A stretch of DNA of 64,000 nucleotides from an uncultured Candidatus Saccharibacteria bacterium (GTDB taxonomy: Bacteria > Patescibacteriota > Saccharimonadia > Saccharimonadales > Saccharimonadaceae). Position 1 is the stretch's first letter. Each line of letters begins with the position of its first letter. Shown piece after piece: positions 42,657-50,739 of the stretch. Where the stretch lies: the NCBI GenBank assembly GCA_937898545.1, contig CALEJV010000003.1, forward strand, positions 62,001-126,000. The letters are read 5' to 3'. The position numbers were made by a program, and so were the translations under genes. The notes under the pieces are model-generated. The model searched no databases. It worked only from the letters and a program-made list of their open reading frames with translations, and was not told where the DNA came from.

Positions 42657-43151
42657 TTAGGTATTAGAAAAATACCGTTTCGCTTGTTGAATCATATATG
42701 CTCCAATATCTCCTTGGCCAATGATGCGGTTTACATCGTTGATATCAACAAGGGTATGTGCAATGATATCACCACCAGGATCGTGAGTAAACTCGCCAAT
42801 TTTCTTGAGCTTTGTATAGACACGAAACTGGTACACGCGCGTGCCGTTTGGCTCAAGGCAGCACTGGTATCCGAGTGGTTGCCATTCAATAACGCGCATG
42901 TTGCACTCTTCTACCATCTCTCGTGTGATGGTTTGCTCAATTGTCTCTCCAGATTCAGTTTTACCGCCAGGGAGATTATAGCTCTTCTTGACTGCATTAT
43001 AGACGAGCGGAACGGAACCAGCTAAATCACCGATCGTATAGACTTGTTGCCAGGGGAGATCGGGTATAGCAGATTTTTGTCGTATAGTACACCAAGAAAC
43101 AAAAATGGTTTTGCCGCCATACTGAAAGGAAGATGATATATCGTATACCAT
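42657..43151 (-). CDS. Nudix hydrolase
   Basis: 164 residues from ATG 43151 (a longer frame from 43238 would run into the def promoter). Nudix box GGKTESGETIEQTITREMVEECNM keeps the RExxEE core with Asn replacing the usual Gly near the end. Preceded by SYNLPGGK. Substrate unknown. It ends 8 nt from the convergent alpha/beta hydrolase and starts 78 nt from divergent def. Base composition is AT-rich, as in the neighbouring hydrolase. Confidence 0.78.
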   Translation of the reverse strand: MVYDISSSFQYGGKTIFVSWCTIRQKSAIPDLPWQQVYTIGDLAGSVPLVYNAVKKSYNLPGGKTESGETIEQTITREMVEECNMRVIEWQPLGYQCCLEPNGTRVYQFRVYTKLKKIGEFTHDPGGDIIAHTLVDINDVNRIIGQGDIGAYMIQQAKRYFSNT

Positions 43152-43229
43152 AGACAAAACTATATTACGAAACGGAAAAAGATAAAATAGCTTTTGATAG
43201 CTACTTTCGTGTATACTATGCACTAAAGA

Positions 43230-43778
43230 ATGCGTCAAGAAAAAACACTCCTACCAATCTGTCAAGCGGGCGATCCGGTGCTGCGTGAGAAAGCGAGGCA
43301 CGTGAGCCGCGAAGAGATCACCACACCAGCGGTGCAGCAGCTTATTGCAAATATTGAGCACACCGTAGCGGAGAGAGACTACGGCGTTGGGCTGGCTGCA
43401 CCCCAAGTGGGGCAGGCCTTGGCGCTGAGCGTGATTGCTATCAAGCCGACGCCAAACCGCCCAGACCGCGAGCCATTTGAGCAAGTTATTATCAATCCAT
43501 CATACACCGGCATTGGCCAGACAACGGGTATGTGGGAGGGCTGCGCCAGTGGCGATGAGGGGCGGCTCTTTGCGCAGGCGCAGCGCTACCAACAGATCAA
43601 TGCTCAGTGGGATGATGAGTGGGGTGAGCATCATACTGCGGTGCTGGATGGCTTTGTTGCTCATGTCTTTCAGCACGAGGCTGACCACTGTGAAGGCATA
43701 CTTTTCTTTGACCGGGTGGCAGATACGACGACCTACATGACGGCAGCAGAGTATCGCAAGCGTGTTGTGGGGCGGTAG
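43230..43778 (+). CDS. def: Peptide deformylase
   Basis: Metalloenzyme that removes the N-formyl group from nascent proteins. Motif I GVGLAAPQVG (residues 52-61), motif II EGCAS (103-107; Cys105 metal ligand, Ala replacing the usual Leu), motif III FQHEADHCEG (His149, Glu150, His153). Length 182 is typical. TATACT (43212-43217) gives a transcript start a few nt before ATG. Convergent with argH; the 33-nt gap has no obvious hairpin. Confidence 0.94.
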   Translation: MRQEKTLLPICQAGDPVLREKARHVSREEITTPAVQQLIANIEHTVAERDYGVGLAAPQVGQALALSVIAIKPTPNRPDREPFEQVIINPSYTGIGQTTGMWEGCASGDEGRLFAQAQRYQQINAQWDDEWGEHHTAVLDGFVAHVFQHEADHCEGILFFDRVADTTTYMTAAEYRKRVVGR

Positions 43779-43811
43779 TTGCATTTAAGCTTCGCTCATT
43801 TCCTCTCAAGA

Positions 43812-45014
43812 TCAGTGATTATTCGCTAAAAACGATTGCTTAACTTGCTGGTAGGCGTCGCGGAATGGCACGCCTTTTTCCACCAATTCGTTAATCTTGG
43901 CGACGGTGTAAAGTTCATCGGTCATCGCCTCAGCCAATCGGTCAGTGTTGGCTTCCAGCTCGCTCACGCAGAGTGCCAAGACCTCCAGCGTGTCGAGTGC
44001 TGACATGAAGGCGTCCATGGTGATTTTTTTAGTTAGTTGTAGGTCACGGTGATAACCACTGCCAGCACCCGTCGAAATAGCTTGGAGCTGCAAGGCGTAG
44101 TTCGGATAGGCATGAGCAGTGGCACGCATGATCTCAAAGACGTCGTAGTTACGTTTGTGCGGCATGATGGACGAGCCGGTAGTCATGGTGACGGGCAGTT
44201 TGAAATAATTAAACTCCTGCGAGGTAAATAGCAATATGTCTTCAGCAAATTTGCCAGCGAAGACCATGATTGGGTTGAGCGCCTGTACGGCAATCAGTTC
44301 AAACACGCCGCGCGACAGGCCGCAGTACATGGGGTTTTCCTGCACTTTGGCGAAGCCTAGTTCGCTCGTTGTCATCTGGCGGTCAAGTGGTAGGGTAACG
44401 CCAAAGCCAGCAGCACTACCCAGCGGGTTTTGGTCGATGGTGGCAATGCTGTGTGCGACCAGTTGCTGGAGGTCATGAAACGCATCGTGATATGAGCCAA
44501 GCCACATACCGACGGTAGTAGGCATAGCCTTTTGGGTGTGGGTGTAGCCAGGCATTTCGGTCTGGCCAATGACGGCAATTTTGCCAGCATAGGCCTGAGC
44601 GACTGCTTCCAACTTGTCCGCTACTGCTTCAAGTTCCGTTTTGATGAACAGTCGCATCATCACCAAGGCTTGGTCGTTGCGACTTCGGCCGGTGTGAACC
44701 TTTTTGCCAATCGGTCCGAGTTTTTCTGTTAGATATAGCTCAATGGCAGTGTGGCCATCTTCGTGTTCGCTGGTGAGGGTGAAGGTGCCGGTTTTCCACT
44801 CGTTGAATAGCTCGTCCAAGGCCACTGCCAATTGTTGATATTCATCGCTAGTCAGCACGCCAATTTTTTCTAGCATGTGAGCGTGCGCTTTGGTCGCAGT
44901 GATGTCGTGACCGAGTAAGTACTGGTCCAATACCTGATCATCGCCAACAGTGTATGCCTCGACCAGTGGATGGAGTGAGCCAGTTGCGGTTGATTGCCAT
45001 AGTTTACTTGCCAT
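43812..45014 (-). CDS. argH: Argininosuccinate lyase
   Basis: Splits argininosuccinate into arginine and fumarate. Fumarase/aspartase superfamily motifs: HTGRSRNDQ, TQKAMPTTVGMWL, and the signature GSSIMPHKRNYD with the catalytic serine loop. The start MASKLWQSTATGSLHPLV and length of 400 residues are somewhat short of the usual 455-470, mainly at the C-terminus. It overlaps argG by 11 nt and is the second gene of the argGH unit, so translational coupling is likely. Controlled by the attenuator upstream of argG. Confidence 0.95.
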   Translation of the reverse strand: MASKLWQSTATGSLHPLVEAYTVGDDQVLDQYLLGHDITATKAHAHMLEKIGVLTSDEYQQLAVALDELFNEWKTGTFTLTSEHEDGHTAIELYLTEKLGPIGKKVHTGRSRNDQALVMMRLFIKTELEAVADKLEAVAQAYAGKIAVIGQTEMPGYTHTQKAMPTTVGMWLGSYHDAFHDLQQLVAHSIATIDQNPLGSAAGFGVTLPLDRQMTTSELGFAKVQENPMYCGLSRGVFELIAVQALNPIMVFAGKFAEDILLFTSQEFNYFKLPVTMTTGSSIMPHKRNYDVFEIMRATAHAYPNYALQLQAISTGAGSGYHRDLQLTKKITMDAFMSALDTLEVLALCVSELEANTDRLAEAMTDELYTVAKINELVEKGVPFRDAYQQVKQSFLANNH

Positions 45015-46266
45015 ACGAGTATGCTCCTTCAGCTGTTCGCTGACTTAATGAATATAATTCAATGAATCCGGCGGACGAATTCTGGTTGAATGCGTCGTTG
45101 GAATCAAACGTTGCAAGATTAATATCAAACAACGAATGCGGTGAGTCTACACTGACGACGGTGATGGTGCCTTTGTACAGGCGGACTGTCGCCGTGCCAG
45201 TGACTTTTTGGTTCTGATCATCAATATAGGCATTGATGTGATGGACGGCTGGCTCGTACCACTGTGCTGCATAGGTGAGATAGGCCCATTTTTTGTCCAT
45301 TTCGGCTTTGAGTTCATTTTCAACGCGGGTCGACACCAATTGCTCAAGCTTTTGATGGGCAGCAATCAAGATGGCAGCGCCAGGGTTTTCATAGACGCCG
45401 CGTACCTTCAGTCCGACTAGCCGATCTTCAATAAGGGTTGATACACCCACGCCGTGTTTGCGGCCGATCTGGTTGCAGTGCTGGATGAGTGCCTGGAGTG
45501 AAAAGTGACGGTTATCGACAGCGACGGGCACGCCTTTAATGAATTCGATGGTAATGTCCTCGGCTTCGTCTGGTGTGTATTTGATGGTCGAGCACCAATT
45601 GAGAATGGCATGATAATTTGGCTTGAGCGATGGCGATTCTATCTCGCCGCCTTCACTGGTGATACCCCACATGTTTTCATCGGTCGAATAGGGTGATTCC
45701 TGGGTGTGTGGCACGGGTATGTTGTGTTTCTTGGCATAGGCAAGCTCTTCCTCTCGACCCATACTCCACTCACGTACTGGTGCCAGGATCTTGAGTTTAG
45801 GATTGAGCGTGGTGATGTAGGTTTCGAAACGAACTTGATCGTTGCCTTTACCAGTGGCACCATGTGCGATGACTGTGCAGTTGTATTTTTCGGCATATTC
45901 GACGGCTAATTGCGAGATGATGATGCGCCCCAGCGGCGTGCAGAGGGCATAGCCACCTTGGTAATCGGCATTGGCTTTGATGGCCAGCGACAACAGCTCA
46001 TCAGCGAAGCGGTCGCGAGCATCAACCGTGATGGTTTCTATAGCGCCGAGCATCTTGGCCTTTTCGGCGATGGCGTCGAGATCATCAACCGTCTGGCCGA
46101 TATTTACCGTCAGGGTGATGACCTTGCAGTTATATTTTTCTTGGAGCCACTTAAGCATGACGGAGGTGTCGAGGCCTCCTGAATAGAGCAAGAGACACGT
46201 GTCAAACTCGCCATTTGTTGCCTCGTGGCTGGCAACCTTGGTGTAGTGAGGTGTGTCGTGATTCAT
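45004..46266 (-). CDS. argG: Argininosuccinate synthase
   Basis: Joins citrulline and aspartate using ATP. N-terminal PP-loop LLYSGGLDTSVMLKWL, then GGYALCTPLGR, HGATGKGNDQVRFE, and APVREWSMGREEELAYA, all family signatures. Length 420 is normal. A GAAAGGA site precedes ATG 46266. With argH it converts citrulline to arginine; no argA-F genes are present in the window. The leader immediately upstream carries an Arg-rich leader peptide and mutually exclusive hairpins, so transcription should be attenuated when arginyl-tRNA is abundant. Confidence 0.96.
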   Translation of the reverse strand: MNHDTPHYTKVASHEATNGEFDTCLLLYSGGLDTSVMLKWLQEKYNCKVITLTVNIGQTVDDLDAIAEKAKMLGAIETITVDARDRFADELLSLAIKANADYQGGYALCTPLGRIIISQLAVEYAEKYNCTVIAHGATGKGNDQVRFETYITTLNPKLKILAPVREWSMGREEELAYAKKHNIPVPHTQESPYSTDENMWGITSEGGEIESPSLKPNYHAILNWCSTIKYTPDEAEDITIEFIKGVPVAVDNRHFSLQALIQHCNQIGRKHGVGVSTLIEDRLVGLKVRGVYENPGAAILIAAHQKLEQLVSTRVENELKAEMDKKWAYLTYAAQWYEPAVHHINAYIDDQNQKVTGTATVRLYKGTITVVSVDSPHSLFDINLATFDSNDAFNQNSSAGFIELYSLSQRTAEGAYSYGK

Positions 46267-46281
46267 ATCCTTCCTTTCTAT

Positions 46282-46317
46282 AATAATTAAAAAGAGCCGC
46301 TCGGATGAGGGCTCTTT
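46282..46317 (-). terminator. Attenuator terminator in the argGH leader
   Basis: On the minus strand AAAGAGCC and GGCTCTTT (plus-strand 46310-46317 and 46291-46298) form an 8-bp stem extended inward by CTC/GAG with one bulge, followed by TTTTAATTA. It lies 16 nt upstream of argG and after the leader ORF, where a normal terminator would have no purpose except attenuation. Its 5' arm includes AGCCCTC, which is perfectly complementary to GAGGGCT at the leader ORF's stop (46345-46351). Confidence 0.85.
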
Positions 46318-46342
46318 CGTTGGTTTTATACTATACGACTAA

Positions 46343-46405
46343 TTAGCCCTCTGAATCAGAGCGGCGACGACGAGCAACGATAACGATGTTGTGTCGATAT
46401 GTCAT
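46343..46405 (-). CDS. Arginine leader peptide (argGH attenuator)
   Basis: A 20-codon ORF on the minus strand with four consecutive arginine codons (codons 12-15, CGT CGT CGC CGC, 46361-46372) plus one at codon 4; five of twenty residues are Arg. A TATGGT box (46412-46417) with TTGTGA 18 bp upstream ends 6 nt before the ATG, so the leader is transcribed leaderlessly. Codons 19-20 and the stop overlap GAGGGCT (46345-46351), the antiterminator strand. A protector hairpin CTCTG-ATT-CAGAG (46349-46361) is also possible. Ribosome stalling at the Arg run would free the antiterminator; a ribosome at the stop would mask it. Alternative: a genuine small basic protein. Confidence 0.8.
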   Translation of the reverse strand: MTYRHNIVIVARRRRSDSEG

Positions 46406-46547
46406 ACTAACACCATAGCATACCGCGCATATTTTTCACAATACTTTTCATATAAAATTGCGATGCGCTACAATAGTCATATACATTGGTATGACGAGGG
46501 GATAAAATTGTGCAGCAATATAACAAAGAAGCGCCTAGTATAGACGT

Positions 46548-47210
46548 ATGAGTGGACGAGTAGTGAATATTCTCCTCGTTGAAGACGAACCAACCCTCCG
46601 CGCTGGTACCGAGCAATTCCTCCGCCAGCGCGGCTTTACGGTGCTGGCGGTGGCTAGCGGTGAGGAAGCGCTGGAGCAATTTGCCGAGGCAGATGCTATT
46701 ATCCTCGATATTATGTTGCCAGGGATAAGCGGGATTGAGACGCTGCACCAAATTCGCCAAGCCAGCGACGTGCCGGTACTCATGCTGACGGCACTACATG
46801 ATGAGCCGACGCAAATTGCCAGTTTTGACGAGCTGGCGGATGACTATATGAGTAAGCCGTTCTCACTGGTGATTTTGGAAAAGCGAATCAAAGCGCTGCT
46901 TCGCCGCCGGCAGCCCACCACAACCTTATGGCACCGCGGTCTGGCGTCGGTGGATTTTGCGGCCTATCAGGGGTTTTATGATGGTGCTGACGCGCACCTC
47001 AAGCCTAAGGAAGTGCAGTTGCTCAAACTGCTGGTGGATAACCCACACATGGTCTGGAGCCGGCAAGCTATCATCGATAAGCTGTGGCGTGATGACGAGG
47101 TGCCGTTCGATCGAGTGATCGATGTCTACATCAAAAACTTACGCAAAAAATTGCACCTGGATTGCATCGTCACGGTAAAGGGAGTGGGCTATCGCTATGA
47201 AGCGGCTTAA
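46548..47210 (+). CDS. OmpR-family response regulator
   Basis: 220 residues. Receiver domain with ILLVEDEPTL acidic pair, phosphoacceptor Asp54 in IILDIMLPG, and KPFS with the conserved Lys. C-terminal winged helix (PKEVQLLKLLVDNP; VIDVYIKNLRKKL; VKGVGYRYE). TAGTAT ends 6 nt before ATG. It overlaps the kinase gene by 14 nt. Divergent from the arg leader. Probable target: the FtsX/ABC genes 2 kb downstream. Confidence 0.93.
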   Translation: MSGRVVNILLVEDEPTLRAGTEQFLRQRGFTVLAVASGEEALEQFAEADAIILDIMLPGISGIETLHQIRQASDVPVLMLTALHDEPTQIASFDELADDYMSKPFSLVILEKRIKALLRRRQPTTTLWHRGLASVDFAAYQGFYDGADAHLKPKEVQLLKLLVDNPHMVWSRQAIIDKLWRDDEVPFDRVIDVYIKNLRKKLHLDCIVTVKGVGYRYEAA

Positions 47211-48582
47211 ATTATTTCCCAAAACATTTTTAGTGTCGATCGGCCTATTCGCGGCGCTTATCATCCTGGTGCATGCGCTGGTCTACACCTTGATGCCGCA
47301 ATTTTATCTGCAGCAAAAAGAGCGCGAGGCGGCGGATAATCTCACGGCGCTGACAACTAAACTCCGTGGCAAGTCCACCGAAGACATACGCCGCCTGAGC
47401 CAAGAGTTTGCTACTATGAACAACGTTAATATCACGCTGACGATTAATGGGCGCGACCAGTATTTTCAGGGCTTTGAGTCGATCACCATCGTGACCGATA
47501 GCGGTAAGCCGGTCGATACCAGCGTGGTGAAAATCGCTGATGGGCAAACGGTTGATCCGCGCTCGGTGATTTTGCAGCAGAGTAGTGTGACTGATAAGCA
47601 GGGCCAAATGATCATGGTCAAGCTACTCGCCGACGTGGCACCTGTCACTCAGGCCAAGCTCGCCACGCTGCACGTATTACCGTATACTATGCTTGGCTCG
47701 CTACTGGTGGCGTTGCTGTTTTCGTACATCTACAGCCGCTTTGTGACGCGGCCGATTCGCCAGATGGCGGCGGTGACGACGACCATGCAGCGGCTGGAAA
47801 AGGACGCGCGCTACCCGGTAAATAGCAGTGATGAAATTGGCGTGCTGGGGCGAAATATTAACGAGCTCTATCAAAATCTGTGGCAAACCATACGCTCGCT
47901 GGAGCATGAAAATAAGCGGATCACCCAGTTAGAAAAGGAGAAAATTGCATTTCTTCGCGCGGCCTCACATGAGTTAAAAACGCCATTGGCAGCCCTCCGA
48001 ATCATGCTTGAAAATATGCAGCTGAACATCGGTGAATATAAAAATCGCGATCAGTACCTAGCGGAATCGGTAGCGCAGGTTGACCGTGTGGCGGCAATGG
48101 TGAATGATGTCTTGCGCTCTGGCAGTGTGGCCGAGCAAGCCCTGCGCCAAGAAAAGCGACTGAGGGTTGATAAGCTGATCGCCGAGGTGGTTGAAGATTA
48201 TGCGTTGCTGGCGAAAACGCGCGGCATGACTTTCGCGGTTAACACGCAGCCAGTGACTATCTACGCGAACCGTGACATGATGCGCCACGTCATCTCGAAT
48301 CTTGTATCAAACGCGGTGCGCCACGGCGACGCTGAGAGCGTGATAACGATTACTTGTGACGAGCACAAACTAGCTATTGAAAACGCCTGCACACCACTCA
48401 CCACGCAGCAGCTCCAACACGTCTTTGATCCGTTTTATCGCACGTCTGGTAGCGCGACACAGCACGCTAATAGTAGTGGCATTGGCCTCTACACGGTGAA
48501 AATGCTGCTCGATACCAAAGGCCTAGACTACGACTTCACGCCGCATGGGCAGGGTATGCGGTTTGTGGTGAGGTTTGATTAA
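47197..48582 (+). CDS. Sensor histidine kinase
   Basis: 461 residues: membrane helix 1 (about 10-32), an extracytoplasmic sensor domain (about 33-155), helix 2 (about 160-180), HAMP (about 181-235), HisKA with phosphorylated His258 in RAASHELKTPLAAL, and HATPase_c (N box NLVSNAVRHG, G2 box SSGIGLYTVKMLLD). Sensor domain has no recognised fold. Paired with the preceding response regulator and upstream of an ABC transporter, it resembles envelope-stress or antimicrobial-peptide sensing modules of Gram-positive bacteria. Confidence 0.92.
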   Translation: MKRLKLFPKTFLVSIGLFAALIILVHALVYTLMPQFYLQQKEREAADNLTALTTKLRGKSTEDIRRLSQEFATMNNVNITLTINGRDQYFQGFESITIVTDSGKPVDTSVVKIADGQTVDPRSVILQQSSVTDKQGQMIMVKLLADVAPVTQAKLATLHVLPYTMLGSLLVALLFSYIYSRFVTRPIRQMAAVTTTMQRLEKDARYPVNSSDEIGVLGRNINELYQNLWQTIRSLEHENKRITQLEKEKIAFLRAASHELKTPLAALRIMLENMQLNIGEYKNRDQYLAESVAQVDRVAAMVNDVLRSGSVAEQALRQEKRLRVDKLIAEVVEDYALLAKTRGMTFAVNTQPVTIYANRDMMRHVISNLVSNAVRHGDAESVITITCDEHKLAIENACTPLTTQQLQHVFDPFYRTSGSATQHANSSGIGLYTVKMLLDTKGLDYDFTPHGQGMRFVVRFD

Positions 48583-48692
48583 AATACCTGAACTTGATGT
48601 GAACTAAATTGAGCAACTTTTATAATAGAATAGCAAAGACCGCGCGCTGCCCCGATAGCTCATGTTATTTATTCTGATATAATAAATTCATT

Positions 48693-48845
48693 ATGATTAC
48701 ACACCAATTAAAACTAGCAACAGAACCTTTTGATGTAATAGTCTCTGGTAATAAAACCATCGAATCACGACTATACGATGAAAAGCGCCAGAAGATACAG
48801 CTTGGCGGCATGAGCTACTATTATAAAGAAATATGCCATGACTGA
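48693..48845 (+). pseudogene. Truncated ASCH-domain gene
   Basis: An ATG behind TATAAT opens a 50-codon ORF whose first 38 residues (THQLKLATEPFDVIVSGNKTI... through DEKRQKIQLG) match the start of an ASCH-domain protein, then diverges into an unrelated tail and stops. The remaining two thirds of the domain is absent downstream. Probably a deletion remnant. The rest of the 48583-48931 gap shows an AT-rich segment and a small hairpin (ATGTCC...GGACAT). Confidence 0.6.
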
Positions 48846-48931
48846 ACACCCGAAGATATGTCCCCAGGAGGACATGCCACGACAGTGTTGTTCAATAGTG
48901 GGGAATCAGTCTCAACAAGAAAGGAGTGTCT

Positions 48932-49282
48932 ATGCGTAAGATGCGCATCAAGCGTCCGTACTACGACGCAATCATGTCGGGTCGCAAGACCTTAGAAGTC
49001 CGCATCGGCTACAACAGCATCAAGCGCCTTAAGGAGGGTCAGCTATTGCAGCTCGAAAACGGATATGCGTCTGGTGTTGTGCGAATCAAGTCAATTCGAA
49101 TTTATAATACATTTGCCGACATGCTGGCGGCTGAGTCATGGCAGCAGATCGTGCCGCAAGCGAAAAGCAAAGAAGAGGCGCTTCGCCTCCTTCACAAGAT
49201 CTACCCACCGCATAAGGAACGCCTCGGTGTTCACGTTATCGAGATTGAGAAACAGGACAGCAAGTTAGGGAAACTCATCTGA
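48932..49282 (+). CDS. ASCH-domain protein
   Basis: 116 residues. The N-terminus MRIKRPYYDAIMSGRKTLEVRIGYNSIKRLKEGQLLQLENG fits the ASCH/PUA-like RNA-binding fold, with the conserved SGxKTxExR core. ASCH proteins are linked to RNA binding, tRNA or modified nucleoside amidohydrolase activity. ATG 48932 has AAGGAG 6 nt upstream; GTG 48926 is less likely because it overlaps that site. It lies between the histidine kinase and the permease genes, near a broken copy of the same fold. Confidence 0.82.
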   Translation: MRKMRIKRPYYDAIMSGRKTLEVRIGYNSIKRLKEGQLLQLENGYASGVVRIKSIRIYNTFADMLAAESWQQIVPQAKSKEEALRLLHKIYPPHKERLGVHVIEIEKQDSKLGKLI

Positions 49283-49350
49283 ATACTGCCCATTTCACAT
49301 TCCCTTCACACGGGTTTGCTACACTGACATAGAACCAAGAAAGGAGATCT

Positions 49351-50733
49351 ATGTCATTCATGCAACGTGCCTGGTTGTATATCACCAGGAAAAAACTCAA
49401 AACGCTGATTTTGCTGGCGATTTTGCTGTGCATGTCGACGATTATGCTGAGTGGATTTGCCATCAAGCATTCGACCGACGCAGCGGCACAGTCGCTAGAC
49501 AAAACGCTCAAGGCTGGCTTCACGCTGGGTAATAATCCGCGCACCAATCCGGGAACGGCGCGCGGTTCAGGAACGGTGTCGAATAAAGACATCAACGCGG
49601 TGAATAATTTGGAGGGTGTGACGGACTATGTCAAACGCCAGAATGCCACGGTTGACTTCATCAATACCAAACTCGTGCCTCTGCCAAGCGGTGGCAGCGG
49701 TTATGACGCCGAGAAAGACAAGCAGTTTGGCAACGCCGCGACTATCATCGGCGTCAATACATCTGAGCTTGAAACCAAGTTCCGAGCTGGCGCACTCAAG
49801 CTCATCGCTGGCCGGCACATCACCAAGAACGATTCACGCAAGATTTTGGTACACGAAGCTTTTGCCAAGGCTAACAACCTGAAGCTTGGCAGCAAGATAA
49901 AGCTAAAGGCCAATCAATACGATACCGACAATGAACATCCATCCAAGGACGAAGTTGAAGTAGAAATCGTCGGTATATTTAGCGGCACAAACCCAAAGCA
50001 GGCGACGTACCAGGTGGAGCTGTTTGAGAATTTGTTCTTGACTGACATCGCGACGACCCGCCAGTTGAATGCGTATACAGCGCACAATGAGATTTACCAG
50101 GACGCTACGTTCTTTACCAAAGGCACCAAGCAGCTAGATGAGGTGATGGCGCGAGCACATAAACTGCCAGTTGATTGGCAAAAGTACCAGCTCAACAAGA
50201 ATAGCCAGGAACTGGCTGGCGTGACTGGTGCGGTCAATGGCGTGTACGGCTTGATCGACGGTATGCTGTGGGCGACGGCGCTGGTCAGCGTCGCGGTGAT
50301 CGGCATGGTGCTGTACCTGTGGATGAACGAGCGCAAGCGCGAGGCGGGTGTACTCTTGGCGACGGGTGTGCCGCAGTCAAAGATTGTGCTGCAATATATC
50401 GCTGAGCTGGTGATGATCGCGGTGCTGAGCTTCGGCGCGTCGTACGTTACCGCAGGGCTAATTGCTCAGCAACTGGGCGACCACGTGGTGTCGCAGGCGG
50501 CACAGAATGCCACGCGTCAGGCTGGCAGCTCGCTCGGTGGTGCATCACTCGGGGCTGATGCTGACTCGGTGACATCATCGCGCACGCTAGAAAAGGTGAC
50601 AGTTGGCGTGCAGCCGACAGATCTGCTGGCGGTGTGGGGTGCTGGACTAGCGGTGATTATCATTGCGGTACTCCTAGCTTCGCGGCCGATTACCCAGTCA
50701 ACGCCAAAAGAATTACTAACCGAAGTGGACTAG
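49351..50733 (+). CDS. FtsX/MacB-type ABC permease 1
   Basis: 460 residues. N-terminal membrane helix (about 16-36), a large extracytoplasmic domain of about 230 residues (MacB-PCD-like), then three C-terminal helices (WATALVSVAVIGMVLYLWM; ELVMIAVLSFGASYVTAGLI; LLAVWGAGLAVIIIAVLL), the FtsX layout. REAGVLLATGVPQSKIVLQ matches the coupling helix. Such permeases work as mechanotransmitters rather than classic exporters. Start has AAGGAG 8 nt upstream; a TACACT box precedes it. Confidence 0.9.
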   Translation: MSFMQRAWLYITRKKLKTLILLAILLCMSTIMLSGFAIKHSTDAAAQSLDKTLKAGFTLGNNPRTNPGTARGSGTVSNKDINAVNNLEGVTDYVKRQNATVDFINTKLVPLPSGGSGYDAEKDKQFGNAATIIGVNTSELETKFRAGALKLIAGRHITKNDSRKILVHEAFAKANNLKLGSKIKLKANQYDTDNEHPSKDEVEVEIVGIFSGTNPKQATYQVELFENLFLTDIATTRQLNAYTAHNEIYQDATFFTKGTKQLDEVMARAHKLPVDWQKYQLNKNSQELAGVTGAVNGVYGLIDGMLWATALVSVAVIGMVLYLWMNERKREAGVLLATGVPQSKIVLQYIAELVMIAVLSFGASYVTAGLIAQQLGDHVVSQAAQNATRQAGSSLGGASLGADADSVTSSRTLEKVTVGVQPTDLLAVWGAGLAVIIIAVLLASRPITQSTPKELLTEVD

Positions 50734-50739
50734 GGGCGA

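Noticed and set aside
46456..46475. Near-match to the Fur-type palindrome upstream of the response regulator
   Set aside because: AATTGCGA-N4-CTACAATA has a spacer one base too short and two mismatches in one arm.
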